A DNA stretch of 64,000 bases from assembly GCF_954871325.1 (NCBI RefSeq), contig NC_088775.1, forward strand, positions 47,159,561 to 47,223,560, in the 5' to 3' direction. Origin of the DNA: Gordionus sp. m RMFG-2023. Its lineage: Eukaryota; Nematomorpha; Gordioida; Chordodea; Parachordodidae. Below are positions 1-10,910 of this stretch, piece after piece. Each line of letters starts with the position of its first letter. The first letter of the stretch is position 1. The translations under genes and the position numbers were made by a program. The notes below the pieces were generated by a model, which was not told the DNA's origin, did no database searches, and worked only from the letters and a program-made list of their open reading frames with translations.

Positions 1-1262
1 TACCATCCTGTTATATGGGAAAATGTGATAATTGTCCAGGTTCAAAACTATTACATTAACAAATAGAAATTTCTTTCTAAGGACATCGAATTTATAACAT
101 ACAAACAAGGCCTATCCATAGATAAAACCACTTTTAAAACAATAACCAAGCCAGTAGATAAATTTATCAATGCCTTTTTTGAAAAAATGGAATTACCCCA
201 TTTTTTTATTTCAACGCAACAATCGGTGTATCATTCGAAGGCCAATATTTAATTTTATATGATTTTTAAAAAAACTATAGCTTTATACTTCAGGATGAAG
301 TACAAAGTTATCATTGGAATAGGGCTCAATCCACTGTTCACCCTTTTGTTATATATTATATATAATTTTGTCAATATTTGTTGCCTAAATTATGTAATGA
401 TATGATATCCGCTTTGCAACACAATACAAGCAGTACATTATTTCCAAAAAACATTGGAAATTTTTTTAATTAATAAAATTTGTAAGACAAATAAAATTTT
501 TTATTTTTACGATGAATCCGCTGCACAGTATAAAAGTCGTAAAAATTTTATTAATATTTGCCATCATGAGATGGATTTCGGAGTACAGGCTGAATGACAT
601 TTTTCTGCTACAGCACACGGGAAAAGTGTTTGTGATGGGATTGGTGGCACTGTTAAAAGATTAGCCGATAGAGCTAGTTTACAAAAGCCCTACTCAAAGA
701 ACACATCATATGAATTGTACGAGTTCGCTAAAGAAAATATGGGATATATTTTGAATATATGACCAAAAAAAATTACAAGAAGAACTATTACTCAGGGAAA
801 GATATTCAAAAACTATACCTATACCTGGAGCACAGAAAATTCACACCTTGATTCCAACAGGTCTATATCAATTTAAAAGTAAAATTTATTCCAATTCAAT
901 AGAATGCACTATAGAATATTTATCATATAATGATGAAAGTATAATTTTTGGAGAAATATCAGGATACATAACGTGTTTTATGATTCTAATTGGTGGTTAG
1001 CCTTTGTTTTAGTGAAAAATCAAAAGCAGGAAGAAATATATATATTAAATTTTTACACCCATCGGGGCCTATTACCAAGTATAGACCACACTCTTTACTT
1101 GCCAAATGTCATATCTTAACATTCGTTTCACCGTTAACTTCTATTGGCCGTAGTTATACATTGACGTCACAAGAAAGTAAATGCACTACCGAAAAATTAG
1201 AATCTTTTAAAAGTGAGTTATATATTAAATTTTTAAATATATCAATTATTTTTAATATTTAG
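1..1262 (+). pseudogene. Family-B transposase, broken
   Basis: Conceptual translation in shifting frames shows a CxxC pair (KCDNCPG) near base 25, a block starting KTTFKTITKPVDKF near 130, then FYDESAAQYKSRKNFINICH near 500-570 and TAHGKSVCDGIGGTVKRL near 612-665. A C-terminal domain with NWW and FLHPSGP lies in the open frame 990-1262. The same blocks in the same order occur on the minus strand at 8400-9600, so this is one protein family. The acidic residues in DESAAQYKN and the DGIGG block suggest a DDE-type RNase H fold transposase, which is inference from motif style. At least four frame changes or stops separate the blocks, for example an in-frame TGA after VQAE near 594. Confidence 0.7.
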
Positions 1263-1975
1263 GGCGTCATATATGAAATGCACAACATTCTAATTCATAT
1301 ATTCAAGAACTATGGTTGAATATATTTTATTAATATTCATTAAATATATGTTATATAGGCAAATATACAATAAATTATAAATAATTGAATAAATTGAATT
1401 TCTTTTATCAATAGACAATTTCTATAATTGAATGAAAGCCCCATTTATTGTTATTTTCACTTACAAGATGAATAATCCTTTTATCAAATAGTTCAAGAAA
1501 AACCATTAAAAACTGATTAATTTATAATTACAAAGACGCCCACTTTTGGGAAAATATTTATACACTTTTCTTAACATTTTTGTCGATTTTGAGAATGAAG
1601 ATGGCCGCGTCCCAGAGAAATTTTTTTTTAAAAATATAGAGGAAGAGTTTAGTAATGTCTACTAAAAATTTTTTAAAAATTGAAGGTCGTATTATTTCCA
1701 AAAAATCGTTTTTAGTCCTTATATATTAAATAAAATGGCCGAAAATTGCAAAAAAATAAAATAATTTTTTTTATTTATAAGTAGAATCTTTGTAGTAATT
1801 TTGATATAAAATTTGTTATTTATAATTATGTAGTTTTTAACTAATATCTTCAAAAATATAAGGCTAAAGTAATTTTGGCTATTTCTTAACTACACTAACC
1901 TTTCTTTGCTTACCAAATTTTAAAAAAATCGAAGGGGGTCGACCGAATTGTCGTTGATTTGTTATGGAATGACCC
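1..1975 (+). mobile_element. Family-B cut-and-paste transposon, right part
   Basis: The window opens inside this element. Bases 1-1262 hold the decayed 3' two thirds of its transposase, followed by about 700 bp of AT-rich subterminal DNA. The right end reads, on the complementary strand, GGGTCATTCCATAACAAATC. The last 120 bp are about 85% like the end at 15280-15442, and the first bases resemble the ends of the element at 7717-10503. The left end lies outside the window, so no target duplication can be checked. I do not know the formal superfamily name. Confidence 0.75.
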
Positions 1976-2268
1976 TATTATCCTATGAACACGTTTTAGA
2001 AACTTTTGACTAAAAGAGTATTTATAAACCTCGCAATAGGTCACTTGAATTTTTATAAAATTTCAAACAATCAGTAGCATTCCAATTATCTATGAATACA
2101 ATGCACCTATACAAAATCAGAAGTTAAATCAATAAGAACTAACAAAATATATTTTTACTATTATAGATGGCGTATTTTATATTTTTTTTTTATTTATATA
2201 TCTTTTTTTATTTAACTAAAATTTAATTGTATAATAATACATAGCGTTAAAATACTAAATTAAAATAA
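1976..2268. other. AT-rich spacer
   Basis: Between the family-B end and the LINE tail the sequence is AT-rich and low in complexity. I see no coding potential, RNA gene or repeat boundary in it. Confidence 0.5.
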
Positions 2269-2745
2269 TATAAAATAAAATAAAACAATATTATATAAAA
2301 ACGGAGGTGGGACTACAAGTTCCCAAAAAACATGAGTAATTATATTTTAAAATAGTGATTTGTAGGTTTTGTTTTAAAAAAGAGAATTCTTTTGGTTCTG
2401 ATGTAAGGGCTCTTGTCTTATAACCTATATTTTAAGAACTTTAAAGTTCCGCTTGGCATATGTCCAAGGGAAGAGATAACGATCGGTGTAAAAATATAAT
2501 TTGTGAATTTGGAATATTTCATTGTTTTTTTTCTCGGCTATATCAACCGGATTAGAATTTAAATTTTTTGGGAAAGAAGATACGCATGTGAAGTCCCAAA
2601 TTAAGGATTTCCCTAAAGACCAAGGCACGGAAGTTAAACCATCTGGTCTTAAGCCATCATCTAACGATAAATTTGTAGGCTCCAGGATGTTTGGTATTCG
2701 GGCCCTGGTAAGAGAACGGCTAATAGCTAAATTAATTGCTGCATG
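2269..2745 (-). mobile_element. 5'-truncated LINE tail
   Basis: This minus-strand fragment encodes the last part of the LINE polyprotein, 2425-2628 and upstream to 2745, with the block RPDG...PW..GK..IWDFTC and then AEKKNNEIF. It ends in a 3' tail rich in TTTTA repeats. It is about 98% identical to 5148-5630, the 3' end of the split LINE, with roughly nine differences in 475 bp, and stops matching at 2745. That pattern, a shared 3' end and an abrupt 5' end, is what target-primed reverse transcription leaves. A local duplication is the alternative. No clear target-site duplication was found. Confidence 0.75.
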
Positions 2746-3884
2746 CCTAATAATGTTTCTAAAAATGTATAATCACCCAAAAAGTTCATATCAAAACAAT
2801 TTAAATGACTGGTCTGTTGACGAGACTTTGGGGTGGGGTTAAGCTTTATGGCACTCTGCAGATCATTAAATAATTGGGATGATTTTCTTATAGATTGATT
2901 TCTTTCTAATATCAATCAAAACAAAGTATTTGAAATATATTAAGTAATAAACACCTAAGCGCAGCCACCAGTTAGTCCCTCATGGAAATTTTTTCATGTG
3001 TGCAACAAAGGCAGCGTTCATAGCGGCCTGCGTTTATGATATATAAACGTTGCTTAAAATATAAAATGTTATTTGATATGATGCATTGATAGTGAAGCTA
3101 TGCATATTTGGATCTTTTTTGTCGTTATGTAAACGTTAATAAAAATCAAATACAAATCATTTTGTATTTTTTATTTGGGTATACAAATGACCACCAAAAA
3201 TACGAATATTATTTTTTTGATGTTATAATATATTTTTTTAGAATTTGGTAATTAAATTAATTATAAATTGTGTAAGGTCTCATAAATACCTTTATAATAA
3301 AAGTCCCATGTATAAAAATTATTAGATAAGCCAAATGCATCTTATTCTATGATTCCAAATATGGAAAAAATATAATAATATAATCTATATTTGATGAAAT
3401 GATAAGGTATCCTCTTGTTGAAGGGTAAAATAGGTAATAACATCCAATATTATGCTTATAAATTTAAAATATTAAGACCCTTTGATGATGAAATTTCACT
3501 TATTAAATAACACTGAAATTTATGACACTTCATTAAAGAATGATGAAATTAATATTTTTACATATGTCGTAATTTTTAAAGGGATCAGAACAATCCTGGA
3601 TCTTTATGGGGTTTAAAAGGATCCCTTTAAGAATTCAATTTTTTAAAGGATAAAGAACTATACGATATTATCACGTTTGAACCATGATATAGAAGAATTT
3701 TAATATAAAATGCGTTTTGCTTTATTTTTTTAAATTAATTGTTATTTATTTATTTTCAATGTTGTTTTTTTGGCTTTATGAAATAAAATATGTCTAATAT
3801 AAGGTAACAATCGATAGCTAATCAAAAGATCTATTTAACTGGAGGTCAATCTCTCCCCCTTAATGAACGGGTCTAGGTTTTGGG
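2746..3884. other. Gene-poor AT-rich DNA
   Basis: No convincing gene. A short block near 3009-3035 (GGCAGCGTTCATAGCGG) looks loosely like the end of the MITE at 10644-10910, but no partner end was found. A 62-codon minus-strand open frame at 2727-2915 lies next to the LINE breakpoint and resembles nothing I recognise. Confidence 0.4.
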
Positions 3885-4545
3885 GGGTCAGGAATAATTT
3901 TATCAACACAAAATATCGATTATGTGTATCAAATAATAGCTAATTTTAATATCTTTTGACTGAAAGTCTTCATTCTTGGTGTTGATGGGTAAGACTTGGT
4001 GTGGGGAAGGGGAAGGAGAGTGGGGGGGGGGGGAGGAAGGGGGTGTAAAAAATAATTTTTTAAAAGATAATTTAAAAAAATTTATTTATTGTAATAATAA
4101 TAATCGGTCATAAAAAGTGAATCTAGGTCTTGGGAGGGGGGGGGGGCAGGAATATTTCTATCAAAACAAAACATTGATAAGGATATCAAATAAAAGCTAG
4201 TTTAATATCTCTTGCTTGTAATAATTATACTCTATATAGGCGGAAGATCTTAGGTGGTCATGAATATTTATATAAACACAAAATATTGATATAGGAATCA
4301 AATAAAAGGTATATTAAATATCTTTTGACTAAAAGTATTTATTATCTTAAACTTTGGAGTTGATCTGGGAAAGGGGGGGGGGGGGTTAAAAATAAAAATT
4401 TATATGGGTATCAAATAAAAAGTATTTAAAAAATCTTGTTTATATTAATTTTTTAAGACTAAGCGAGCATCTTAAGATGTAATGAATATTATTATTAACG
4501 TAAAACATAAACATGGGTAATAAATAAAAGTTAAATACAAAATAT
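3885..4545. repeat. Decayed direct repeat with poly-G tracts
   Basis: Four to five diverged copies of a unit recur near 3885, 4120, 4245, 4385 and 4470. Each carries a core like 'AAACAyAAAATATTGATA' followed by 'ATCAAATAAAAGvTA' and then a stretch like 'TTTAATATCTyTTG'. Several are preceded by a G run of 9 to 14 bases in an otherwise AT-rich region. Spacing is irregular (about 85 to 235 bp), so it is an old array or a set of related insertions and not a clean tandem satellite. No coding potential is visible. Confidence 0.55.
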
Positions 4546-5147
4546 TTAGACTTCGATATTAAATATCATTTAAGCAGGGGTTAAATATAGTCATTGTTTT
4601 TAAAAACTCATTGTAGCCTAATGATAAAATTATTTGCTAGCAACTTAATCTAATTTGTAATATTTTTAAATCTCAAAATTTCGGCTATATTTGAAAGCAT
4701 CGATTCACAAATTTTAAAATGACATTATAAATTTTTCTTATTGCAGTTATAAATTTACACTTCTTTATAAGCAAATCATCACTATTAATATATTTTTCCC
4801 ATTTTGTTTGTTCCGGTAGTCATACACCTGTGGATCATTTCAAGCCCTAAAATTATTAAAAACAATGTGCAAAGGTTAGTTTAATCACAGCTGATCCAAA
4901 AAAGGCTTCCACCTACGATAAAGAATATCAATCAAAATTTGTCGATCCAAATGTATATCTATACATGGGTCATTAAGCCCTGCCGACCAAACCTAAATAC
5001 ATTATTTTATTTCTCTTCTTTTGATTATATATTTTTAATAGAATATAAGATATAGTATTATAATTTTAAAATTTTTATTTTCAAACATCTTTTATTTTAA
5101 AAAATATATATATAAATAAAATTAATATTAAAATTAACATATCAAAT
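4546..5147. other. AT-rich spacer
   Basis: Nothing recognisable: no open frame of note, no hairpin element with target duplication and no RNA gene. Confidence 0.45.
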
Positions 5148-5302
5148 ATAAAATAAAATAAAACAATATTATATAAAAACGGAGGTGGGACTACAAGTTC
5201 CCAAAAAACATGAGTAATTATATTTTAAAATAGTGATTTGTATGTTTTGTTTTAAAAAAGAGAATTCTTTTGGTTCTGATGTAAGGGCTCTTGTCTTATA
5301 AC

Positions 5303-5643
5303 CTATATTTTAAGAACTTTAAAGTTCCGCTTGGCATATGTCCAAGGGAAGAGATAACGATCGGTGTAAAAATATAATTTGTGAATTTGGAATATTTCAT
5401 TGTTTTTTTTCTCGGCTATATCAACCGGATTAGAATTTAAATTTTTTGGGAAAGAAGATACACATGTGAAGTCCCAAATTAAGAATTTCCCTAGAGACCA
5501 AGGCATGGAAGTTAAGCCATCTGGTCTTAAGCCATCATCTAATGATAAATTTGTAGGCTCCAGGATGTTTGATATTCGGGCCCTGGTAAGAGAACGGCTA
5601 ATAGCGAAATTAATTGCTGCATGCCTTGCATGCCTGCCTTGAC
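5303..5643 (-). pseudogene. LINE polyprotein C-terminal domain
   Basis: This open minus-strand stretch continues the LINE polyprotein beyond the hAT1 insertion. It shows RHAAINFAISRSLTRARI, then EPTNLSLDDGLRPDGLT, then PWSLGKFLIWDFTC and AEKKNNEIFQIHK. The RPDG...IWD.T arrangement looks like a PD-(D/E)XK nuclease core, and the same domain follows the RT in the LINE copy at 27070-29200. The terminal stop is at 5303 and about 150 bp of 3' untranslated tail follows. Confidence 0.75.
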
Positions 5644-5834
5644 TAGTGTCGTTAAAAAGTCGAGTTCTTACGACTTGCGACTCGAGTCGTAAAAAACGGC
5701 TCCTACTCAAACCGATCAAGGAGCCGACTCACTTAGTCGGCTCGTGTATTCGACTCGTTGGGTCTGCTCAATTTTGTTTTTTTTTATAAAATCTGGTAAA
5801 TTGCTAAATTTTGGGAAAATGATTAATGTGAACA

Positions 5835-6525
5835 AAATTATAATAAGAATATGTTGTTTTAGTTTTTCTTATTTTTTTGGCATAAATGGGTTAAAATAAG
5901 TATTGCTAACATGTTTAAATAAAATTTTAGTGAAGATATACCATAGATAAGTGACAATTGTCATAATCGTTGTTTTTAAAGTTTTTCGAATTTTTTTGAC
6001 GTAAATGGGCTAAAATAAGCATTGCTAACATGTTTAAATAAAATTTTAGTGAAGATGTACCCTAAATAAGTGACAATTGTCATAATCGTTGTTTTTAAAG
6101 TTTTTCTAATTTTTTTGACGTAAATGGGCTAAAATAAGCATTGCTAACATGTTTAAATAAAATTTAAGTGAAGATGTACCCTAAATAAGTGACAATTGTC
6201 ATAATCGTTGTTTTTAAAGTTTTTCGAATTTTTTTGACTTAAATGGGCTAAAATAAGCATTGCTAACATGTTTAAGTAAAATTTTAGTGAAGATGTACCA
6301 TAGATAAGTGACATTCGTCATAATCGTTGTTTTTAGTTTTTCGAATTTTTTTGACGTAAATGGGCTAAAATAAGCATTGCTAACATGTTTAAATAAAATT
6401 TTAGTGAAGATGTACCCTAGATAAGTGACAATTGTCATAATCGTTGTTTTTAAAGTTTTTTGACGTAAATGGGCTAAAATAAGCATTGCTAACATGTTTA
6501 AATAAAATTTTAGAGAAGATGTACT
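5835..6525. repeat. 119-bp subterminal tandem repeat of hAT1
   Basis: Six copies of a unit of about 119 bp lie here; the landmark ATTGCTAACATGTTTAA occurs at 5902, 6021, 6140, 6259, 6376 and 6485, spacings 119, 119, 119, 117 and 109. Each unit also carries GTGACAATTGTCATAATCG, a short palindrome. One to two copies of the same unit, in inverted orientation, lie near the right end at about 12285-12480. The copies read as an open frame on the minus strand, which I regard as a by-product. Repeated transposase-binding sites are a plausible role, by analogy with other hAT elements. Confidence 0.85.
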
Positions 6526-7277
6526 AAGAAAATCATAATATTTTTTTAATTTTTGTCAATTTTTCTTTAACTTTTATTTATTTCTAAATTTTTGCTATTT
6601 CTTTACGTTTTTTTTCTTACTGTATCTTTTCTCAATTTATTTCTAACCTTTTGCGATTTTCTTTATTTTTATTTTTTAAACTATATCTTCTCTCAATTTA
6701 TTTTTTATAAATTTAGGTTCATTTTTTTTAACAATTTACTTTTTTTTTCATCACATTTTAATCTTTTGCATATATTTTTAACCTTTTCAATCTGGTCATT
6801 TTTAATCTTTATTTTTTTTTAGCATTTATCTATTTTTTCTTCTCATTTTTGATAATTATTTTTTAATTTTATTTAAATTTTAAAACTTTAGAAAATCAGT
6901 TATTCCTTTATTGTTTATAGAATCAGACATTAAATCTTTAAGGCAAAAACATTATCGCCCAGGGATGCGAACCCGGCAAAATTTTGGCCCAGGTTTGGTT
7001 AGCGGGGTTTCTCCTCGAGGTTCGGGTTCCAATTCTTGTTTTCGCCCCATTAGATTTCAAATTTATTTTATAAATTAAATAGATATTTAAAAAACATATA
7101 ATTAGAGCTTAAATAAAATCGACGGCTGTTCCGGCGTAAATAAAATTAACGGCGGGGTACAGGTCTAATTAAATCAGAATAGATTTATCTACCATCTTTA
7201 TCTTTAATATTTGGAAAATTTCATTTTTTTCTACCCATTCAGATTTTATATTTATCTTTAATTACTTATAAAATATT
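6526..7277 (+). other. hAT1 5' region before the BED-finger exon
   Basis: T-rich DNA to about 6890, then a GC-richer island (6950-7050 and 7118-7165). The island should contain the first half of a BED zinc finger if the gene has the usual layout, but I could not read one with confidence. A polypyrimidine stretch ending TTTTTAG at 7272-7278 looks like a splice acceptor. Confidence 0.4.
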
Positions 7278-7716
7278 TTTAGCAAATTTACGAAGGCATA
7301 TGAAGTCTATGCATCCTGAAGCTTTATCCACCAATTTTATTGCAATTCCTGATTCATTGTTCGGAGCCAGAAAACTATCTGATACCTAAAATCTTTATAT
7401 GAATAAATTAGTATTAAGATGCCTTATAAGGAATAATATATCTTTCAATATTTTGGAGAGCGAAACCTTTAAAGATATTTTCAAATATGCAAATAAATAT
7501 AAAGACAGTTTGTCGCCAAACTGCAAAAAGGTATTTATCGAATATATTCTTAAGTGCTAAAGATGGCATAATTAAAATTTTAAGTAATGTCACGGAATTA
7601 GTTTCTCTAACCACGGATATATGGTCACAAAATTCCATATCATATTGTGCGATTACCGTACATTTTATTGACGAATTCTGAATATTAAAAAATTTTTTGC
7701 TAGATATTCTAGAGTT

Positions 7717-10503
7717 GGATTCCATGTCAAATCAATCACTTTTCGGCCGACCCCTTTCAATTTCGATGAAATATCATAGGCTGGTTATATATGTTCCCAT
7801 TAGATTATAAACAAAATTTTAGCGGATTAGCAACTTTATTAGCGGAGATATTAGGGGTTAAAAATCTAAAAAACGTCTTTTTTTGCTTTTTACTGATGTT
7901 AAATAACTAGTTATTAATTTTAAACTAAATATGATCAAATATTAAATATAATATCAATAGCTAAGTTAATAATTGATGATTATGGCGAAAACATCAAAAT
8001 TAATTTTTGATAAAATATGGGTCATTTTATGGTCAGTTGAAAACTTGAAATTAATATTTCGAAATGTATATGATCTCCGATTTTTAATTTTTTTTAAGAA
8101 ATATTATCCGTTTACTATTTTTTTAATAATTTCTTCAACAATTAGCATGGCTGGATATTTATTTTAAAAAATATTGCGATTTTTATACTTTTAAAAAAAT
8201 AGATGGCGCTATATATAATAGTTTTAATATGTTAAAATTCATTTTTTTTATTGATTAAAAATATTTTAATGTATATATCATACTAAATCGATTACAATGT
8301 CCATTATATATATTTATTTGTAATTCAGATCATAAATTTTTAAAATCTTCACAAATTTAGCCTAATTAAGATAGTTTATAAATTAATTAAATCTTACTTC
8401 ATCTAAAGGAATACAAAGCCTGGCTAGCTTGTGAGATTTCTTCAGGAGATAATATATATGTTTGACTGGTGGGAGTAGAAGGATTGACCAGCGAGAGAAT
8501 ATGAGATTTAAGCAACACTAAAATATCATCTTACAGAGGAAATTTAAATGAGGCTGAAGGTCCACAAGGGTGTAAAAATCGGATTTTTACTTCTTCATTA
8601 ATATCATTTTTATCGATTATATATCCTAACCACCATTTATCATCATATACACATGTTATATATCTATTAATATTTTAAAAATTAATTTTCTCATTTAAAA
8701 ACGAAACTTGTTTTATATTATATTTTTTGGAATTAGAATATATTTTGGTTTTTAGTCTATTTTGATCAATGGGAAATAACCCCGTGAATTTTTTGGGTCA
8801 CATGTATAAGCAGTGCATTAAATCTTTTACGAAGGGCTAATTCCTCTTCGATATATTCTTGATTGGATACAAATTCAAATTGAATTCCATTAATATTTTC
8901 TTAAGTATAATTATATAATTCTAATGGGGTTAGGATTTGATTTTTATTTGCCTTTGAAGACTAGCTCTGGCAACTAATCTTTTGACAGTTCCTCCGATAC
9001 CGTCACATGCATTTTTGCCGTGAGCAGTGGCAAAGAAATGACATTCGGCAGGAATATTAAAATCGTATTTATGAAGGCATATGTTCAGAAAAATTTTGCG
9101 ATTCTTGTATTGAGACGCGGCTTCATCTGAAAAATATATTATTTTTTCTGGTTTAGAATTAAATTTGGATAAAATAACAAAATTTATATTTTTTACTTCT
9201 CCAGATTTATAATATGCTACAAATGGATGTATAGTGGCCTGCACGTTGTTCCAATGAAATCCCTGAACTTCATCTTGTAAAATGAAGGAATAATTCTCAG
9301 AATAATCTAGAATTGTTAAAAATTCCCCATCTTTTAAATTTTTCTACATTTGTCATTAATTTCACATTCTGATGAATGGCGCAGACACAAACAGTGTGTG
9401 TGCCACTAGCTCAAACTAAAATACAGTTTTTTGGTCTAAGTTCGGCAAATTTAGAGAATCCAATTGATATATTTGGGTATTCTTCCTTAAACATCTTGGA
9501 TATTTATTTAAGCTTAAGTTTTTGGACTGATTCTTTCTCGCCTTTAACAGATACACAATCTTTTATTCCAGGCATGAGTCGGCTTATTTCATCAGAACTA
9601 TAATTTTGTTTATTTGCTTAAAAAATTTTTCAAAATCTTCAAAAATTTTTTTTTCTCTGGTTATTTTAATAATTTAAGATAATGATATTTCATAACATTC
9701 TTGATCTTGATAATGACTTAGTCTGGGGGGGGGGGGGGGGTAGGCCTGGTAATTAATGTGATTTTCGATTTTTCCCTTAATAATTTTCCTGCACTCCTTT
9801 AATCCTGCTTTTTTGTTCGTGTGCTAGTCGGATTTTTTAATTATTTTTAATTTTCATTGAAATATTAAAAAAATTATTAAAATTTTTTATCCTGCGAATA
9901 TCTTAGTCAGTGGTAAGGTTTACAAAGTTATATAATCGAATTTTATGATATACTATACATTAAAATATTTTTAATCAATAAAAAAATGAATTTTAACATA
10001 TTAAAACTATTATATATGGCGCAATCTATTTTTTTAAAGTATAAAAATAACAATATTTTTTTAAATAAATATCCAGCCATGCTAATTGTTGAAGAAATTA
10101 TTAAAAAAATAGTAAACGGATAATATTTCTTAAAAAAATTAAAAATCAGAGATAGTATACATTTCGAAATATTAATTTCAAGTTTTCAACTGACCATAAG
10201 ATGACCCATATTTTATCAAAAATTAATTTTGATGTTTTAGCCATAATTATCAATTATTAACTTAGCTATTGATATTAGATTCAATATTTGATCATATTTA
10301 GTTTTAAATTAAAAACTAATTATTTGACATCAGTAAAAAGCAGGCCCTTAACCCCGATTATCTCCGCTAATATAGTTGCGAATGCGCTAAAATTTTGTTT
10401 ATAATCTAATGGGAACATATATAACCAGTCTACAACTTTTTATCGAAATTGAAAGGGGTCGGCCGAAAATCTTGATTTTTTTGCTCATTTGACATGGAAT
10501 ATA
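7717..10503 (-). mobile_element. Family-B transposon nested in hAT1
   Basis: Inverted repeats of about 560 bp (7717-8290 against 9945-10503) begin ATTCCATGTCAAAT and share GGCCGACCCCTTTCAATTTC. The outer few bases differ between the ends (GG against TAT), so the boundary is uncertain by two or three bases. A 6-bp direct repeat AGAGTT flanks the element at 7711-7716 and 10504-10509, and removing the insert plus one AGAGTT restores continuity of the hAT1 coding sequence. A broken transposase of the same family as 1-1262 lies on the minus strand inside. Confidence 0.85.
8400..9600 (-). pseudogene. Family-B transposase, broken
   Basis: Reading the minus strand from about 9450: ASGTHTVCVCAIHQNVKLM, then LDYSENYSFILQDEVQGFHW near 9310-9245, then the open frame 9244-8930 with TIHPFVAYYKSGEVKN, IIYFSDEAASQYKNRKIF, AECHFFATAHGKNACDG and GIGGTVKRLVARASLQ. 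Further down, near 8650-8410, is a C-terminal domain with WWLGYIIDKN and IRFLHPCGP. Together with 1-1262 this gives most of the protein: Cys/His cluster, a DxxEN block, an SDEAA block, DGIGG and a C-terminal WW...HP.GP domain. The family is widespread in invertebrate genomes as I remember it, but I cannot name it with certainty. Several stops and shifts are present. Confidence 0.78.
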
Positions 10504-10643
10504 AGAGTTTCCCTACCCTCACAAAGGTAAAGATATTTGTGAGCTAATTATAGAATCAATTGAAAACTTTAAAATAGAAAAAATTTTTTTAGCCATCACA
10601 CATGACAATGGCTCCAATATAATAGTCGCTCTAGATTTAATAA

Positions 10644-10910
10644 GGCTGCATTCATAGTGGAGACGGATCCGTTTTTACATCCGTTCCTTCAAAAGTCAAA
10701 CTCATTAAAAATGATATAAATGTTCATAGACTATAAAAAAATTGTAAATAACGTTATAACGCTCTATAAGATTTGCCGGATCAAAAAGTCAAAATGTTTT
10801 GACTTCAAAATTTGCCGGATCCGTTTTTAAGACGGAAGGTATCGGAACGGACGCACTATGAACATGGAACGGATGTAAAAATCGGATCCGTCTCCACTAT
10901 GAATGCAGCC
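10644..10910. mobile_element. MITE with TAA target duplication (Harbinger-like)
   Basis: A 267-bp element whose 28-bp terminal inverted repeats are perfect and begin GGCTGCATTCATAGTGGAGA. TAA flanks both sides (10641-10643, 10911-10913). A GG-start end with a 3-bp TAA duplication fits the PIF/Harbinger group, but no transposase is present to prove it. It is GC-richer than its surroundings and sits within the hAT1 coding region. Confidence 0.85.

Noticed and set aside
6214-6495. 93-codon minus-strand frame in the 119-bp repeats
   Set aside because: The repeat unit happens to be open in this frame; the frame is not kept across all units and is probably not a gene.
6592-6822. Hydrophobic 76-codon frame
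   Set aside because: T-rich low-complexity DNA gives Phe/Leu/Ile runs by chance.
6955-7045. tRNA-like B box (GGGTTCGCATCCC on the minus strand)
   Set aside because: No A box at a suitable distance and no cloverleaf; it lies in the hAT1 gene region.
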